Positions 17,436-19,693 of a DNA stretch of 19,693 nucleotides are shown here, piece after piece (the stretch's first letter is position 1; every line of letters begins with the position of its first letter). Source of the DNA: Cristatella mucedo (lineage: Eukaryota > Bryozoa > Phylactolaemata > Cristatellidae); contig WPIO01000607.1 of assembly GCA_009760855.2 (NCBI GenBank), forward strand, positions 1 to 19,693. Reading direction: 5' to 3'. A program made the translations under genes and the position numbers. The notes below the pieces were generated by a model. The model had not been told where the DNA came from, did no database searches, and worked only from the letters and a program-made list of their open reading frames with translations.

Positions 17436-19120
17436 TCTTTAATGTCTTATAAGACTGGAATATCTGTTTTAAAAATCATTATATATTGTAGTAAAAAATT
17501 TTGTTGCAACCCCCCCCCCCCCCTTTTTTATTTAAACAAAATATTATTACCTTATATAGCAAATAACTTTATCTTGTATTTCTAGAACACTGATTAGAAG
17601 AGAAGAAGAAAAAGCAAATATTTGGAAAAAAAGAGTTGATATATATTTTATAACATTCCTTACTTTACAAAGAATTGATGTGCCAACTACTGAGTCAAGA
17701 ACTCAATAATTTTGTTAAATATATACTTGTTACCAAGAAAGACAATGCATCGTGTGTTTGATAAGATTTATAGGCGTTTTCAGAAGTTGGTTAAATACGA
17801 CACCGAATTTGCTAACTAAATGCCTATTAACGTAAGGAAGTATGTATAGAGTAAAAGAAACCATTGTAAAGATTATAGAAAAAGGCAGAATCTCTGCAAA
17901 TTAAAACAAGGAGTTGCGCCTGAAAAAATATAATTAGATTATAATATGTATTAATTAATTCCACCGTTAGAAAACGTGGCGATAATAAAATTATTTCTAC
18001 CCTTCCTTCTCCATCGTCGGAACATAATATAATGCATGTTTTGTGTTATAACGGTGCTAGAATATTTCAATGACCAAAAGCTATTCTATGAAAGAAGACT
18101 TGAAGACATAGGTCGTTACCAGAAATTAAATTAACAATGATTTGATTACGGAAGGAGTGTTGATGTTCGTTTGTCCTAGCTTTTCCTGAGTCGTGGACAT
18201 TATGGTGATGGAAAAAGACACATCAACAGAAAGTGGAAATGCGTATCTTAGCCAGTCCGGCCGTAATATTCCAAAACAACTTAAACGAGGACTGATGGTG
18301 TATTGCTATTGCCCCTATGTTTTCGACTCATAATGATATTTTCCAATAGTAATGTTTATTACAAAACCTATTTAGTTGAATATTGATAAAAATGATGCCT
18401 TAAGGCTGAATAACCAAACATAGTTATTCTAGTATAGCCCCCAACAAACTAGGTCATCAACGCCTTACACGAAGTTATGATGATCTCTCATTAAATAGAT
18501 TCTAGGTCTACGGGATAGATGATTCCTAAATTGCGGGATGTAGTCAGGATTGTTGTTTGGAGATTTAGTTAATAATAATGAAAGACTAGAAATAAATAGT
18601 TCCAAACTTAAAAAACAAATTAATTATAGGAAAACGGCAGACAAGAAAAATTTGCTCTTTCAAAAGAAAAAAAAAATATGATGAGTGTTCATAAACGTGT
18701 AAGTTAGATCAGCGTAACATTTAACAAGAGTCAGATTTTTAACTGTAAAATCAAGTAATTATAATAGAAGCCCTTTGGGAGTTACCAGTTTCGGACCACC
18801 ACATAGTCATGCACATCACGGATAATGACACTAAATTTAGCTCTCTGTTCTCTTCGGCATTAACAGCAAGTGCTTAATGGCAGTTGATGGTTGTTTAGTT
18901 TGAATAGATAAAGGAAAAACAGATTTACTCTCACACCGCGCCCCCCCCCCCCTAACAAAGGAACTTTATTAAAACAAAATCTGTCTTGTGCGTAATCTGA
19001 TGAAGTAGGTACCAAAGGACGAGTCGATAAATTTTAAATTAAATAGCAGCTAACGTGCACAAAGAGGAAATACTCCTCTTGCTTAATCACTTGCAGATCC
19101 GCTCTAAACAAAAAATCTTT
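17436..19120. other. AT-rich DNA without recognised genes
   Basis: About 1.7 kb of AT-rich sequence with no frame over 60 codons on either strand and no tRNA or repeat that I can recognise. Contains C runs at 17510-17523 and 18941-18952 and a 12-bp palindrome GTCTTATAAGAC (17444-17455). Probably intergenic or intronic. Confidence 0.5.
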
Positions 19121-19677
19121 AACACCAGTCAAGCAACGGATTGATTTCAAGGTTTTGTCGCTCACTTTTAGGTCTCTTCATTCTATGGCTCCAGCCTATC
19201 TTTCAGATATACTACCCCATCAGGCAAAGCATCGTACCACTCGCTTTTCGGAATCCAACAGTCTAGAAATACCTCGTACAAAACCTTAAATCCTTTGGAG
19301 ACCGTGCATTTAGCTCGTATGCTCCCACAGCCTGGAACTCCCTCCCGACCTGCATCAGAACATCCCCTGACCTGACCACATTTAAAAGAAACTTAAAAAC
19401 ATACCTATTTAGGACAGCATTTAGTGGGTCCTTGTGATTCGTCCTCGATGTGCTTATGCGTGCTGACACTGTTCATGCTGCCACTAACCACATTTGCATG
19501 CTGACCCAGTGCATGTAACCCCTAACCATGTTATTCATTTTGTTTGTTTTTTTATTTTTTTTTTACTTACTATTCTATTGCGTATCACTTTGCAGCAAAT
19601 GTAAAGCGCCTAGAAAGAGATTAAGTTCTCTGAGGGCGCTTTATCAAGTGCAATATTATTATTATTATTATTATCAT
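19121..19677 (+). mobile_element. L2-like retrotransposon, copy G, 5'-truncated with complete 3' end
   Basis: Begins within the C-terminal domain at P-V-K-Q-R-I-D-F-K (about 19124-19152). It then reads FRSLHSMAPAYLSDILPHQA (about 19168-19227) and KHRTTRFSESNSLEIPRTK; after a frameshift SYAPTAWNSLPTCIRTSPDL (19315-19374) and TTFKRNLKTYLFRTAFSGSL ending at the stop near 19437. The 3' UTR (TTCGTCC onward) ends with the stem-loop at 19603-19642 and (ATT)n at 19655-19673. Short 5' truncation is typical of target-primed reverse transcription. It has one frameshift and few other lesions in this stretch, so this is among the younger copies. Confidence 0.9.
19603..19642 (+). other. 3'-terminal stem-loop of the L2-like family
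   Basis: AAAGCGCC (19603-19610) pairs with GGCGCTTT (19635-19642). Inside it AGAGA (19616-19620) pairs with TCTCT (19627-19631). The same structure appears at the 3' ends of copies D (11551-11586) and F (13711-13667, minus). In L2-type elements the conserved 3' end is what the reverse transcriptase recognises, so this is a likely RT-recognition hairpin. Confidence 0.7.
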
Positions 19678-19693
19678 TAATGAAATATCTAAC

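Noticed and set aside
1-19693. CRISPR array, bacterial operon, defence or secretion system
   Set aside because: No regular spaced repeats, no prokaryotic gene packing, and all coding homology is to animal retrotransposons.

Overview
This is animal nuclear DNA. No intact protein-coding gene, rRNA or functional tRNA can be supported. The window is built largely from broken transposable elements: non-LTR retrotransposons of the L2/CR1 type with (ATT)n 3' tails, a tRNA-derived SINE, and at least one hAT miniature element. A 200-bp copy at 11333-11532 is recognisable from memory as a SPIN (SPACE INVADERS) non-autonomous hAT element. SPIN elements are known for horizontal transfer among distant animals, including tetrapods, a triatomine bug and the pond snail Lymnaea. 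Together with the L2-type load this suits an invertebrate such as a gastropod mollusc, but the host assignment is a guess.

Layout. 1-1170: minus-strand non-LTR retrotransposon remnant (copy A) running off the left edge. 1170-3950: no recognised gene, including a GC-rich block (1980-2995) and an (AG)n tract. 3950-5060: minus-strand L2-like copy B, which keeps a readable YADD catalytic motif. 5290-5520: C-terminal scrap of a related element. 5540-6235: a pyrimidine-rich stretch followed by a purine-rich one. 6593-7473: minus-strand copy C, whose 3' UTR region contains SINE copy 1. 7756-7860: possible poly(A)-tailed retroposed fragment. 7860-9420: nothing recognised. 9431-9607: SINE copy 2. 9785-11605: plus-strand copy D, apparently a fusion of two L2 pieces, with SPIN sitting in its 3' UTR between 8-bp target duplications.

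12535-15640 holds the most complex structure. A plus-strand L2-like element (copy E) has a displaced reverse-transcriptase block. It is also interrupted just after its catalytic ADD motif by a 1563-bp insertion (13541-15103) with C/G-rich inverted ends and an 8-bp direct repeat. That insertion contains its own minus-strand L2 copy (F, 13644-14550), flanked by an 11-bp duplication. 15640-17000 is GC- and CpG-rich and unassigned. An orphan L2 3' end lies at 17005-17103 and a foldback element at 17201-17435. A 1.7-kb AT-rich stretch follows, then 5'-truncated L2 copy G (19121-19677).

The parts do not form a cooperating gene system. They record successive insertions: L2-like copies, then SINE, SPIN and a DNA transposon landing in them, then another L2 landing in the DNA transposon. 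All reverse-transcriptase readings are interrupted by stops and frameshifts, so every copy here looks dead.
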